Under the pieces are notes generated by a model. The model saw only the letters and a list, made by a program, of their open reading frames with translations, did not search any database and was not told the origin of the DNA. Below, piece after piece: positions 1-10,900 of a stretch of 64,000 nt of DNA. A program made the position numbers and the translations under genes. Numbering within the stretch: position 1 is the first letter of the stretch; the number at the start of each line of letters is the position of its first letter. The DNA is taken from contig VJWN01000009.1 in assembly GCA_007644065.1 (NCBI GenBank), forward strand, positions 248,001 through 312,000. Reading direction: 5' to 3'. This DNA comes from Margaritispora aquatica (lineage: Eukaryota > Ascomycota > Leotiomycetes > Helotiales > Discinellaceae).

Positions 1-586
1 AGTTTGAGGGTGGCGCATCAGTAGCGATAGGTTGGAAGATATTCTCGGATGTTGGTTGTATGTCGACTTCTGAAAGGCGAGTCATAGAGTCAGTTATTTC
101 CATTTTTAAAATTTCGAAAAATATGAAAATCTGGAGTATGATAGAGGTCTGTACTTTCACAAGTTTGGAGATGAAATATAGGAATATAGCCTACTTACTT
201 GAAGTGATAGAGGTGAGAAGCGTAGTAAGCGATATCGTGGTCGTGGGACTTGAGATTGACGTGCTAAGAACTGGGTTCACTGTAGCATGACCAGTAGTGT
301 TTAAACTTGTGTTCAAGTCACCAGTTGTGTTCGGTGTGTCCGTTGAAAGTGACGGAAGAACCTGCGCTGTGCCACGACTCGTTGAGGTCGTGAGCACGGA
401 AACGATTGGTGTGATAGACGTTGTTGTTGGTGTGGCATCAACCACAGCTGAGAAGCTTTCCGTTCGAACAAGGACATGTTGACTATATCCTGTCGATTTG
501 ACGTTGCAAAGCCGTCTTCGACGATGTGCAGCTCCGTTCACTGTGAGTGCGCCAACTAACACTATCAGTCCTTTGCAAATTTTCAT
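1..586 (-). CDS. Secreted Ser/Thr-rich protein, 5' part only
   Basis: Partial gene running off the left edge. The first exon is 586-199 and starts with a short basic stretch and a hydrophobic segment (MKICKGLIVLVGALTVNGAA) that looks like a secretion signal. The rest is very rich in Ser and Thr, as in O-glycosylated, mucin-like fungal wall or surface proteins. A good donor (GTAAGT, complement of 193-198) leads to an acceptor CTTTCAG (complement of 70-76). The second exon, 69-1, stays open in the joined frame and continues outside the window. No enzyme domain is visible in the part present, so the function is unknown; a carboxy-terminal domain or GPI anchor could lie beyond the edge. Confidence 0.6.
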
Positions 587-1993
587 TTCGTATGTCGAGT
601 GGATGATAGGGTCAAAATGACACGATGAAGACAGGTAAAAGGTAAATGGAACAGCAGTACAGGTTCAAATATAGCTTCAGTCCGGCTGAAGTGTGTGCAA
701 TACCGACAATGGTCTTCTGTAGTGGCATCTTGGTGGATGACCTTGATTATAAAGGTTTGCGTGACTGAGTTTAGAGGCTACGACTTGTGGAATCGAAAGG
801 GTTGGTGTGAAGAATTCGATGAAAAGGGCTGGTGTTAAGAATTCGATGAAGAGGGTTGGGATGAAGAATTCGATCAAGACAAGAATGGAAGGTTGCAAGA
901 CATTGTAAATTCAGCCCTTCTGCAGAACTAAATTCATGAAATATCTTCGGCATTCACTAATGTCATTTTTGATATGATCCTAGAGAAACAAATAGGGCAT
1001 GAAGTTGACGACCATTTGAAATTGCTTTGTCACTATGGTTAATAGTCGGGTTGAAGGGCATTGTGGAAATGTCTTAAAACTTCAATACATGACATGGTGG
1101 CTGAAGAATGTCCAAGGATGTAACTCTGTCTCGCGGTAGCCTTCACCGCCAATAATGAATGGAAACCATTGAATCAATAACTACTGAATATTGCATGCCG
1201 ACTTGACACGGTAGGGGCAGGCTTCGGAGTTGTGATGGGTGACTTAACTTAAGCTTAAACTAAACAAGCCACCAAACATAAGGGGGCTAAAGGCCACATA
1301 CTCAACTCACCTAGGAGATCTTCATTCTGACATCCCTTGATATCGGAGCAGATGCCATCTGAAGGCGCCTTTCCACGACGATCCTTCTTTTGTGGCATAC
1401 TAAGACAAGAACCCATAGTAAAATCAATAACGTGAAGAGAGACTGAAGGAGAAAGTCAGAGAGAAAAAGAAAAACCAGGTAGAACGAGGGAAAGAATTTG
1501 TAAGTCGACCTTCTCCATACTGCTAACATGTTATCACATGAAACGGCTCAAGTAAAGGTGCACAAATTCCATTGAGAATATGGAAGGTGTATCTGAGGAG
1601 GAAGAAAGCCTACATCCGGCATTAGCAAGAGCGTCGGTGTGTCAGGTGCCGCAAACTACTATATTAGTGCCTTCACCATACCTCAAACAACCTGCTATCC
1701 ACCACAGTCACCAAAATAAAATCATCCGAGGTCAAGTGAACTTCAAGCAAAGATCCGTACTCATTAGGTGCCTAAGGTAGGGTCCACAAAACTATAGCGT
1801 TGGACTATGGATGTGTTGCATATCATACGGCACTGTGGGGTAAATGACGGGGCAGGTGGTCTCACAAACAGTTCACAAATGGCTGAGATCTTGTGATACA
1901 CAACCGCTCTCCAGAAGCATTTGGCAGATGATAGCTCCAACAACATAAGTCTGAATTGATTCTTGGGGTTTGCTGATCAAATGCCGATTTGGT
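587..1993. other. Gene-poor stretch, 1.4 kb
   Basis: No convincing gene. It holds a short 27-bp tandem repeat (790-875) and one copy of the dispersed GGTAGG/CCTAAGG motif near 1765-1783. A 72-codon minus-strand frame at 1311-1529 is hydrophobic but has no other support. Confidence 0.5.
790..875. repeat. 27-bp tandem repeat (minisatellite)
   Basis: Units beginning AAGAATTCGAT start at 810, 837 and 864, which is a 27-bp spacing. A degenerate partial unit precedes them from about 790. The period is divisible by three, so the minus-strand frame across it shows a repeated FIEF.TP peptide. There is no sign that this frame is a real gene. Confidence 0.85.
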
Positions 1994-4922
1994 CTACAAT
2001 AAAGGCTTCGACATTGGCTTGATAATGCCTTGCTTGAGCAGTATCCTAGGCTTAGTCGCATCTTGGAACGTCTCCTTCGTAGTCCACTCCGGTCCAATAG
2101 GTAAGCGTAGAGATCTCTCATACTGCATTTTCGTCTCGAATGGATGCGGTAGAGTCGATGCGAGATATTTGCCGTTCTGTAGCCTGTTAGTCTCAACCAC
2201 CAGCAATATCAAACTCCCGAAAACATACCTTCTTTACCCTTTTCTCATTAATTATAACCTTTTCAAGCTTTGCATCTTTTCGGTTCTTGGCTTTGATTCC
2301 CTCAATCTTCGTCAAATGCCGGCCCTTATTCTTCTTGTTCTCCTTCTTGCTAACTCCGCTACCAACCCAGGCTCCCCAACCAGGAAGAGTGTCATCAACA
2401 ATCTTCTCGTCTTCGTCTTCAGCCATTTGCTTCTTTTCAGCTTCAAATTCGCCAACGACATCCGCTCCAGCAAATGCTCGCTTAATAAGCTCTTGATCTC
2501 TGATCGCAAAAGGTAAATGAATTTCGTCATTGCTTTCCTCATCCTCAGAGTCTGCTTCAAGAGTAGCAAACTTCTTGCTGGTTTTCTTAGCTTTTGGCTT
2601 CGTCGCGATCAAGGCAGCTTTGGAAAGATCAAGCTCTCCAATGTCGATAGCACTGTTTTTCTTGTGTCGTCGTCTTGTTGATTCAGCTTCATTCACCGTA
2701 CTTGACTTGCTAGTGACCTTTGACCATGCGCCACCTTCTGAACGAGCCGATTGAATTTCTGGTTTAGCGAGCACGGGTGCCTTGTGAGTCTTTGCTGGAG
2801 CTGACTTGTGTGATATCGGTGGGTCAGAGGTTGTATTCTCCAGGCCGTGAAATTGCACTTCATCCTCATCCTGATCCGATCCAATGGGCTCTTCGAATCC
2901 GTTCAGCTTGAATGGGTTGACTTTCTTCTCCTGAGTCGCATTTCCGGGTCCAAATGCTCTTCGGCCAACTTCGCCAACTTCTTCTTCACTATCTGAACTC
3001 TCTCCAGCCAATTCGCGACGCATTTCCTCGATAGTTTCATCGTTCCTCTTTTTCCTTGCAGCATCAGCCTTTCGCATGAAATCCATGTTCGCTAACCGGG
3101 CTCCTGGTAATGACGGATCGAAAAGTGGCGCGTCACCACTCTTACCGAACTTCTCGAGTCGTCTCAACTGCCCAGCTGGTTCATCTGCATCGCTAAGATC
3201 TTCTGAATCGTCAAAAGAGCCATCTGAATCATCGAACTCGTTCCGAACTGGTCGCCCTTCGATTCTCTTCCTCAGTTCCTCGTCTCTCCTGGCCATCTCC
3301 GTGACTCCAGATCTCGCTTCTTCGTCCCACTGAGCACGGCCTGTGCCTTTCATGGCCTTCGCCCATTTGCTTCCCCTGTGCTTTGAGCCCATACGCTCTT
3401 CAGCCCGACGTCGGTCCTGGGCTTCTATCTCATCTTCTGATGGCACAAAACCACCTTCAGCTAAAGCTTCCTGATTAAGCCGATCTTCCTTTTCGCGTTC
3501 CTTGCGGTGCACTCTTCGGTATGACTTGCTCTTGATCTTTTTAATGCGCTTCGACTTGGCTTCCTCACGGAACATCAGTTCGCGTGCCATCCGTAATTGT
3601 ACCCTTCGTGCCTTGACTTCTTCAAGTGACAGCTTGTTCGTTTCCAGCTCTTCGAATTCCCGAATATGGTCTTCATCGTCTTTGCCATCCACAGTTGCAA
3701 GTCCACTTTCAGCAAGAATGTTCTGGATAGTAGCTTCCAATTCATTAAATGGCTTGGAAAGGTTGGTAGGTACGAGCTGCTTGTTGGTCTTAACGGAAAG
3801 CTCATCGTTGTCCAGCAAAGGAAAAATAAGGTGATCTGCTCGTCGATTGTGTTTTACTGTGTCCGTCCATCTGTCGAGTGTTTCTTTGCTCTTTTCGTAC
3901 GCAGCGCCACGTTCCAGGCGATCCTTTTGTCGCTTTGCTAGAGGTATTTCAAGCTTTGCCACGGCCTTCTTGCTTGTATTCTTCGTAATCTGCTCCGATT
4001 GGGATATTATTGTATTCGGATTTGATAAATCGCTCAGCGAAAAGGTGCCTTTTGCAAATGGCTTGCTCTTAGTGGTAGACTCTCCTTGGGGAAGACGCTT
4101 AATCATGTCATGTAGATCTGCTAACTTTTCCGGATTCTGCTCGTCATTGTCTTCGTCCGCAGAAGACTCTGAAGATTCATCATCTTCCTCGTCCCCAGAA
4201 GAGCCGTCAGACTCATCTTCGAACTCGCCCGCGGATGACCCCGAAGCTTCATTGTCTGACTTCTCAACGTCCATCTCTATATCCTCCTCACGAGCTTTTC
4301 GCTTGCGCTTCTTCTCTGCCTTTTCTTTCTCTTCCCTCTCCTCTTCCTCGGCCATGTCCAACATAGTTGCCAGATCCACAGCCCCTTCTCCTAGGTCGCC
4401 CTCTTCCAACTCTGAATCAGAGTCCATCTCCTCATCTTCATCTAAGGTGATGTCCTTCACCCTCTGCGCCTTCTTCTTCTTTCCTCCGGTGCTGCCACCA
4501 AATGTATAGCCCTCAAACCGCTCCTCGTCGCTCTCCCCAAAGGCTTCGTCGCTGTCCAAGTCGCTATCGTCGTCATCGCTTCCGAGTTGTCCAAGCTTCC
4601 AATTATTGCCCTCGCTGTCGGAACCTTCATCAATGTCTAGTTCATCGAATTTCCCCTTCTTTGGCCCCTTCTTGACCTTTTTGGCAGAGCTTTCTTCTTC
4701 ATCCTCATCGTCTTCATCTTCGTCCTCCACCTTGCGTCGCTTGCCGGGTCGATTTCCTCCCTCCTGCTCGCCGAGACGGTGCCTCTTGACCTTCAATCGA
4801 TCGGGGTTCTCGTGTGAGGCAATGGAGAAAGCATCGAGTGCTCTTTTGCTAGATTTATTCGCATTGGTTCTAGCTTTGGGTGCTTTGGAAGGCGCATTCC
4901 CATGCGATTGTCGTCCTGCCAT
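1994..4922 (-). CDS. utp14: Utp14, U3 snoRNP / small-subunit processome protein
   Basis: Nucleolar protein of the small-subunit processome, needed for 18S rRNA maturation; in yeast Utp14 activates the helicase Dhr1. Two exons: 4922-2229 and 2176-1994, giving 958 residues. The intron has donor GTATGT, a GACTAAC branch site and acceptor CTACAG. The family hallmark KSKSYRRVHRKE is present near residue 470, and the carboxy end carries the typical LPGWGAWVGSG segment. The first 250 residues are highly acidic (runs of D/E) and alternate with basic patches, as usual for this family. The last exon supplies the conserved tail (PHPFETKMQYERSL); reading straight through the intron would lose it. Divergent from the mL41 gene, with 178 bp between start codons. 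Confidence 0.95.
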
Positions 4923-5100
4923 ATTTGCAAATTTCTTGTGAACTCTTCACACCTCAAAATCGGTGGGGGAGTTTTGGGATTTCTTATCGAAATATTTTGG
5001 CTGGCGATTGGAACTTTTTTATGGATCGGCCGCTAGCGCCAAATCTACAATCCACCTCGACAACTTCATCTGACGAACACAGTGAATAAGTCAAGCAATC
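4923..5100. promoter_or_regulatory. Shared divergent promoter, utp14 / mL41
   Basis: Only 178 bp separate the start codons of two divergent ribosome-related genes (cytosolic rRNA processing and mitochondrial ribosome), so the promoters must overlap. No clear TATA box is seen. Confidence 0.6.
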
Positions 5101-5478
5101 ATGAAGGCAACACAACCCCTCCTGAAGCGCATTAGTCGCCATTCGTTGAGTACGAAGCAGGCGAACAAAGGTTACTATAAGGGAACTGGAAGTGGATCGA
5201 TGGGCTCGCATACAAAACATGGAGGATACATCATCGATTGGGCGAAAGTGAGGACATACGTGTGTCCGAAGGATTTGAAGGACTTCAAGGTGTGTGAACT
5301 TCTCCTGGGACTGGCCATAGTATGATCGGATTGAAACTGGACTGATCGATTGCAGCTCACTCCTTTCGTTGCGGCGGGAATCAAGCGTACGACAGGCAGA
5401 TTTGAAGGAGATCCAAAGGGGGCTTTAAGTGGTGCGGCATATTTGTCAAAGTGGAAAGCAGAGAATGGCCAAGATTGA
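5101..5478 (+). CDS. mrpl27: Mitochondrial large-subunit ribosomal protein mL41
   Basis: Component of the mitochondrial large ribosomal subunit; yeast MRPL27, renamed mL41. Two exons, 5101-5289 and 5356-5478, give 103 residues, a normal size for the family. The donor follows GACTTCAAG and the intron ends ATTGCAG. Signature segments are GYYKGTGSGSMGSHTKHGG followed by Y.IDW.KVRTYV, then LTPFVAAGI at the start of exon 2. The first 20 residues are basic and hydroxylated, as for a mitochondrial targeting sequence. Not to be confused with bacterial-type bL27. Confidence 0.93.
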
Positions 5479-5864
5479 GAAAAGAACGCGAAGATGAGAG
5501 GGTAGGTAATATGCTGCGTTGAGATGGGGATTCAGCTAATCACTGGTAGGGTAGAGAATAGAGTGTATATTATGTCGAGCACAATGTGTATACTATGTAA
5601 GAACATAACGGCTTGGAGTAATGGCTGCTGGAAATCGAGAATTCCAGCTGACCTCAGGGACAAATGTCGGTCGAGCTACAAAGCTGCCCAATGTCGATGA
5701 GACGGCAACATAAATGTCGTTGAAATACAAGCTCAATTATAAAGTTTGGCTATCTCAGACATCGCATTCAATCTTTGTCTTGGTCCAATTGTATTCCGGT
5801 GGATTTCTTAAGCTCATACTGCGGGCTGCAAGTGTATATTTCTTGTGCAGTCTTTATTAATTCC
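5479..5864. other. Convergent 3' flanks
   Basis: 3' flanks of two convergent genes (mL41 and the archaemetzincin). Nothing else is seen. Confidence 0.5.
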
Positions 5865-7331
5865 TCAATCCAAATCCGTCTCCTTCAATCTTCCTCCAAT
5901 CCAAGCACCAAAACTACCAAAGAATCCCATTTCCGCTCTCCCCTCACTCTCACACCATTCACGAATTCTCAGATACCTTTCCTTCTCATCTCCTCCAGTC
6001 GCCTTCAACAACTTGGCCAAATCAACTGGGCACAGATACGGCGGCTGCCTCGCATCCTCGACGATAGATGCGCTGCCCTGCATGCTACACGCGTAGTACA
6101 CGCAGTGATCCATCCCAAAACAATGGCCTAGTTCATGGGCCGCCGTGCGACAGACGCGAGAGAGCCATAGTCCAGTCAGGTGTTTTGCCTGAAGACTTGA
6201 GTGGTCTGGGAGGGAAGTATGGGCAGTAAGAGCGAGCTGCACAGGTGAAGTCTTGGGTGGGAGGATGGATTCGTCATCCGAGGAATCGAGAACGATGACA
6301 ACTTTCTCCTTTTCTTTTATTCTGGAAGTTGCTTTGGCTTTCACTGTCATGGGTGCCTTCTTCCTCTTCCCACCAAGTAAAGAGGCGACATACTCATCAC
6401 AATGACTAGCAGGCCAAGCATGCTCCCTGTCGATACCCTGATACTGATCCAACAGCGGCTCATACCTTGCCATAGAGATAACAGCCACTCGACTTCCACC
6501 ATACGCCCTGCCACACACGAACTCATCCTCCTCATCTTCATACAAATCCTGCTCTACCAACAACAATAATGCATACGCATCTTCTGGCAGCGCTTGAATA
6601 GCCGCATCGAGCAAATCATCTAGATTCAGTTGAGCTGGAAATAGTCCATCTGGCGTCGGACGAGTCCGGATTCCCTTGTTACCTGTAGAGGTTTTGGTCG
6701 TGAGACCTACGATGCGACGACCGGGTAAAGGCGGAGCCATAGTTTTGATATCATCGGCTTTACGCGTGAAACAGAAGACGTCTTTGGGGAGCATCTTCAC
6801 TGGCAGCCCATGGTAGAAGACTTCTAGGTACCTTCTCACATCCTCTGCACTAGGAGTTGGTTTCTCTAACATGCCATGCACACTAACCTCATCATAACAA
6901 CTCGTCCCTTTCCTCGCCTTACCTTTTACATTTGAATCTGTAACATCATCCGCTCTCCCCCATCCTCTCATAAAATCCACTCCTTTCTCATACTTGGGAG
7001 GAGCGGCGAGATAGACTGTCCTCCTCTCGGGTGTGACTTTGTTCCTGTCTTTCTCTCTGATCCACGCCCTTAGACTTTGAGGTGGGTAGGTTGGATCGAG
7101 CGCCAAATCATCGTTAGGCAAGATGAGAGGCGCTGGGAATGTCCCGGAATCTTCGGCTTCCACACTAACTTTTCGGGCAGCTTTGGTTTTTGTGCTTCCT
7201 GTGGGCGTTGTAGCTGCGATGCGCTGTTCTAGTGAGGGCTGGTTATATCCCCCTTTGGAAGCGTGCTGCGACGGCGCGAGGATGAGATTTGAGTGAGAAC
7301 AGCAAGCTTTGGGGCCTGGCTTTCTTGACAT
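5865..7331 (-). CDS. Archaemetzincin-like zinc metalloprotease (M54)
   Basis: Single exon, 488 residues. The zinc site and following signature are clear near the carboxy end: HELGHCFGMDHC (H399, E400, H403, H409, C410), then C415 and M417, and later YLCPVDLAKL. Archaemetzincins (MEROPS M54) combine HExxHxxGxxH with a set of cysteines and a Met. The family usually ends this signature with CxxC (LCPxCxxKL). Here the second Cys is Asp (CPVD), so one of the four cysteines is missing. The amino-terminal third is low in recognisable motifs. Likely an intracellular aminopeptidase, but substrates of fungal members are not known to me. The start at 7331 is the first ATG of the frame. Confidence 0.88.
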   Translation of the reverse strand: MSRKPGPKACCSHSNLILAPSQHASKGGYNQPSLEQRIAATTPTGSTKTKAARKVSVEAEDSGTFPAPLILPNDDLALDPTYPPQSLRAWIREKDRNKVTPERRTVYLAAPPKYEKGVDFMRGWGRADDVTDSNVKGKARKGTSCYDEVSVHGMLEKPTPSAEDVRRYLEVFYHGLPVKMLPKDVFCFTRKADDIKTMAPPLPGRRIVGLTTKTSTGNKGIRTRPTPDGLFPAQLNLDDLLDAAIQALPEDAYALLLLVEQDLYEDEEDEFVCGRAYGGSRVAVISMARYEPLLDQYQGIDREHAWPASHCDEYVASLLGGKRKKAPMTVKAKATSRIKEKEKVVIVLDSSDDESILPPKTSPVQLALTAHTSLPDHSSLQAKHLTGLWLSRVCRTAAHELGHCFGMDHCVYYACSMQGSASIVEDARQPPYLCPVDLAKLLKATGGDEKERYLRIREWCESEGRAEMGFFGSFGAWIGGRLKETDLD

Positions 7332-7984
7332 GATTATTTATGTTATGAAAGATACTTTCCGTGTAGAGTTGGAACGCGGTGAGACGCGTCACGTTTGACT
7401 TCAAGTAAGCGCTGTCACATGATATACATACCTTGTTGATCTTGAAAATCTTGGTAAACCTTTGAACCAGAAACACTACTTTTTCGCCAAAACGATTAGA
7501 TTCGATAGTTACCGGTCAGACTTGCATTGCCGTTTGAAAGAGTGAAGGTAAGAATATTAGCTCCCACTTTAGCACTCTTGCTAGGTAAGTAAGGTACCTA
7601 CCTACCTTACCTTAGGTTTCCAGATTGGCTTCGAGGATGGCCATCATGTGATATATCCAAAGAACCAACCTGATCGTGGGGAGCAAATCAAAAATTTGGT
7701 TTCCTAAGTTATAGGTTAATACCTTACCAAGAAGTTTGGAAAGCTTAGCTAATATAAACACTCACAAATGAGAGGTAGGAAAAGAAGCCTTAAAGAGTCT
7801 AAGTCGCTCTCATATCCAACTTCGTCCTCCTTGCTGTGGTAGCGGCATCACGAAGTTTGAACTTACCGCAAGAGCAAGAGGTGTAAAGATAGTCATCTGT
7901 AATATCGCCACGGTAAGAATCAACTCTGCTAAATTTATGTTTTCGTTTGTTCATGTCTACCAAGTTTCGGGATGTTTTCCACCC
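7332..7984. other. Intergenic region with palindromic GGTAAGT/ACCTACC motif
   Basis: Promoter of the archaemetzincin gene plus 3' flank of the chitinase gene. At 7581-7615 it holds a near-palindrome built from GGTAAG..GGTACC and CCTACCTTACC, a motif found in several other gaps of this window. No gene seen. Confidence 0.5.
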
Positions 7985-10900
7985 TCAAGTCAAATCATGA
8001 TAGAAAGCATCAAAGGTCACTGCCTCCTGGCTCATCTGTCCGCCGGGTTGGCTCATCGCAGCCACCTCCAGCAAATACTGTGCTCGCCATGGCAGAGCGA
8101 TTTGTTGTGTGATAAGGTTTTCCAAGTGTTCGACAGCGTCAAGCATCCAATCCTGCATTTTACTCTCTTTATAAGCGAAAAACTCCTCAATCCATTCATC
8201 CCATATCCCTAACCAAGTGCCAGGAGTCTGCTGTGGGCCAGCTCCTATGATACATGTGTTTGGTGGCTGGAAATTCTGCGTCTCAAAATCCATTGCTTCT
8301 ACGACAGTGCGCATGCGTCGATTGGTGTCGCGAAAGATGGCGGAGACCTCTGGACGGTTCATGTATGCATATGCCATTGTGTAGACTCGGATCTGGCTGA
8401 CGGCCTCTTGCCAAGTGGCTACAAGCCCTGGTACGCCGCCATAACCGCCCGCAGTTGATAGAATCTAGTTTTATTAACAGGCATTCACTTGAATATTGCA
8501 TAGCTAGTGGGGTGCTTACCACAGTCTTCGCTCCGTTGACATCTGAATCTACTATGAAAAACTCTGGGAGCCTGCTAGAGCTACTGAGCCGTGCAGCCAT
8601 GGAATCTAAGGGCGTGGCAAGACTGAAGCCGCTTGTAGCCAACGGACTGATCTGTTGGAAGTTATGATGGATTGTTGCGCAGGTGGCTCTTTGACAACTA
8701 CTATTCTCAACCCATTCTAGGAATGTTTTGATGAGATGCTTTTCGAAAACATGCTCAGTGGCGTACCTCTGAGGACGCCTCGCGGTTGCCCAGCTGATGC
8801 TCCATGGGCATATAAGTCGCCCAATAACTGGAATAACATCCCAATTGATATACTTGGTGATTGCTGGTTTGCTGTCCGCGTGTGCATTTGTAATGGCAGT
8901 GGTTGGGCTCGCTGCGGAGGGATAGTGGTTGTTCTCATAGTATAGATAATACGGGGGGGCACATATGTCGTATCGTTTGAATATATGACTAGAGGCTCCG
9001 GGATTTTCTGTCATCTGAGATGCTCCTGCCGACCATCCAACCTGACTGATGGAGCTTTCAGAAGTCGTGTTGCGAGGAGCGTGCTTAGACTCGCGCGATA
9101 CCAAACTTTGATCTGACCTTTTTCGCCACTGCAAATTCATTAGCATGGTGTCAAAAACACTAGGTAGGAGATTCAATGTGCAAAATCAAATGGGGTATTC
9201 GACATAAGGAAGAGACACCAATGATGAGGGATTTTAGGACTCAGCATCCATCATATTATATCACAGGCTGGTGCAGGAGAGGGAAGCTGTTTCTTACTTT
9301 GCCAATTAAGTTCCTTGGCCACTTAGATGAGTCAGCAGTGAACATTCTTAGGAAAAGCTAGTGTTTGAGAAACAAGTCGAGGTTGTTACTTACATCGCTA
9401 GGCAACAAGGAGAGTTGATCCTCGCTTACGTCCGGTGGGTGATGATTTGCATTTCCCATTCTGCAATCGCACAATAAGCAGGACTTGCTAAGACTACAGA
9501 AGAGCTCATCGAGAACCTCGACAATATCTTGCGCAGGAGCAGCATCCACCTTGTCCTCTAAATCATTAAAATGTATCGGTGGAGTACTTGCAGCTGGTAG
9601 CTCGTCGACAGCCTCGTTATACACGGTTATATAGTAGGGAGCTCTCGATGGCTGGTACTTCTTCATATGCATAACAGTCGCCATCATAGAGGCAACATTG
9701 TTACTAAAAATGACACCTTGTAGAGAGCTTTGTCTCTTGTCGAGAGAAGCCAGGCTGGTATCTCGTGGAGAACAAGTGCCATGATCCAAATAGGCTTTGA
9801 TAGTCTCCTGGAAAATTCGCAATCCAGTGTCTGTCGATGGACTTGGAATCTGTGATTTTGTATCTGGCATATCACAACAAAAACTTCCTTGGCCTCTCAC
9901 GCAACCTGCAGCTGCCGAGTCGATAGCCATCATCAGCTTTCCGGCTGGACATCCGACTGAGCATATTCCATGAAAAGCGTTTTGGTACCCTACGATGCTG
10001 TCAGTTGAAAGCTTCATAGCTTCACCATAAAAGGGGATTTATGTGGAAAAGCTTAGACTTCCAAGAAACTCCCTCGACTTACATTTACAAGTTTCCTTTT
10101 TGAAGGGTATTGGATCAGCACAGCATAGAGTTCGATAACCGCGTGTGCAGGCTGGAGATCCTCCGTCACCTCTCAGTGTATCTGTAATAGCAGAGTACCC
10201 TTGAGGACACGGTGCAGCGTCATCACTGAATAATGCACACAGTGGAGGAGTGCCTGCCCAAATACATTGGCTCAAAGCTTTGGTAGACGCGGTCGATTTG
10301 CAACAGACATTAAGTTCACCGGTTGCGCAGTGATCCATTGGATAATAGTAGAACTGTGATGAGGTGAGAAGAAAATCTCCAGACTTGCACGGAGCTGACT
10401 CGCACTTCCAGTTGTTGGCGGTGGCCGGGTCGTAAGAAGTTTCAGGTATCCGACTCCATGAGCAACTTGGAACGTCATTATTTGGACAGCAAAAAGAACG
10501 CGCATTAAATGGACCAATGGAACCTGACGGTTGTGGACAACCATCTCGGACTTTCCAAGCTTCGGTGAAGCCATCTGGACATGATGCAGGACAGGGACTG
10601 GGAGAATTCAAGTCGCCACAGTCTACTTTGCAGGCACTCCAGACACACTGTGAAATCTGATCCGGAATGACGATGCCTATGTGTAAATTTGGAAGGTTAT
10701 TAGCTTTTCCTGAAAGCGCAACAGCTGCACCACCCGTTTCATCATCCACTACGGAACATTAGTATAATCGCCTGTAGGAAAGAGCGAGAGAAAGGAGGCG
10801 GGTAAAATATGCTTACAAGACGCAGCCCAGACCATTGTTCCTCCTAGGCAATTGTTGTTCGCATAGTCAACTTTCATCTGTAATGTTGTGGCATCATCGT

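Noticed and set aside
1311..1529. Hydrophobic minus-strand frame of 72 codons
   Set aside because: Single hydrophobic stretch from a pyrimidine/purine-skewed tract; no homologous motif, no upstream signal that supports it.
3847..4509. Ser-rich plus-strand frame of 220 codons inside utp14
   Set aside because: It is the antisense shadow of the acidic, Ser/Asp/Glu-rich part of utp14.
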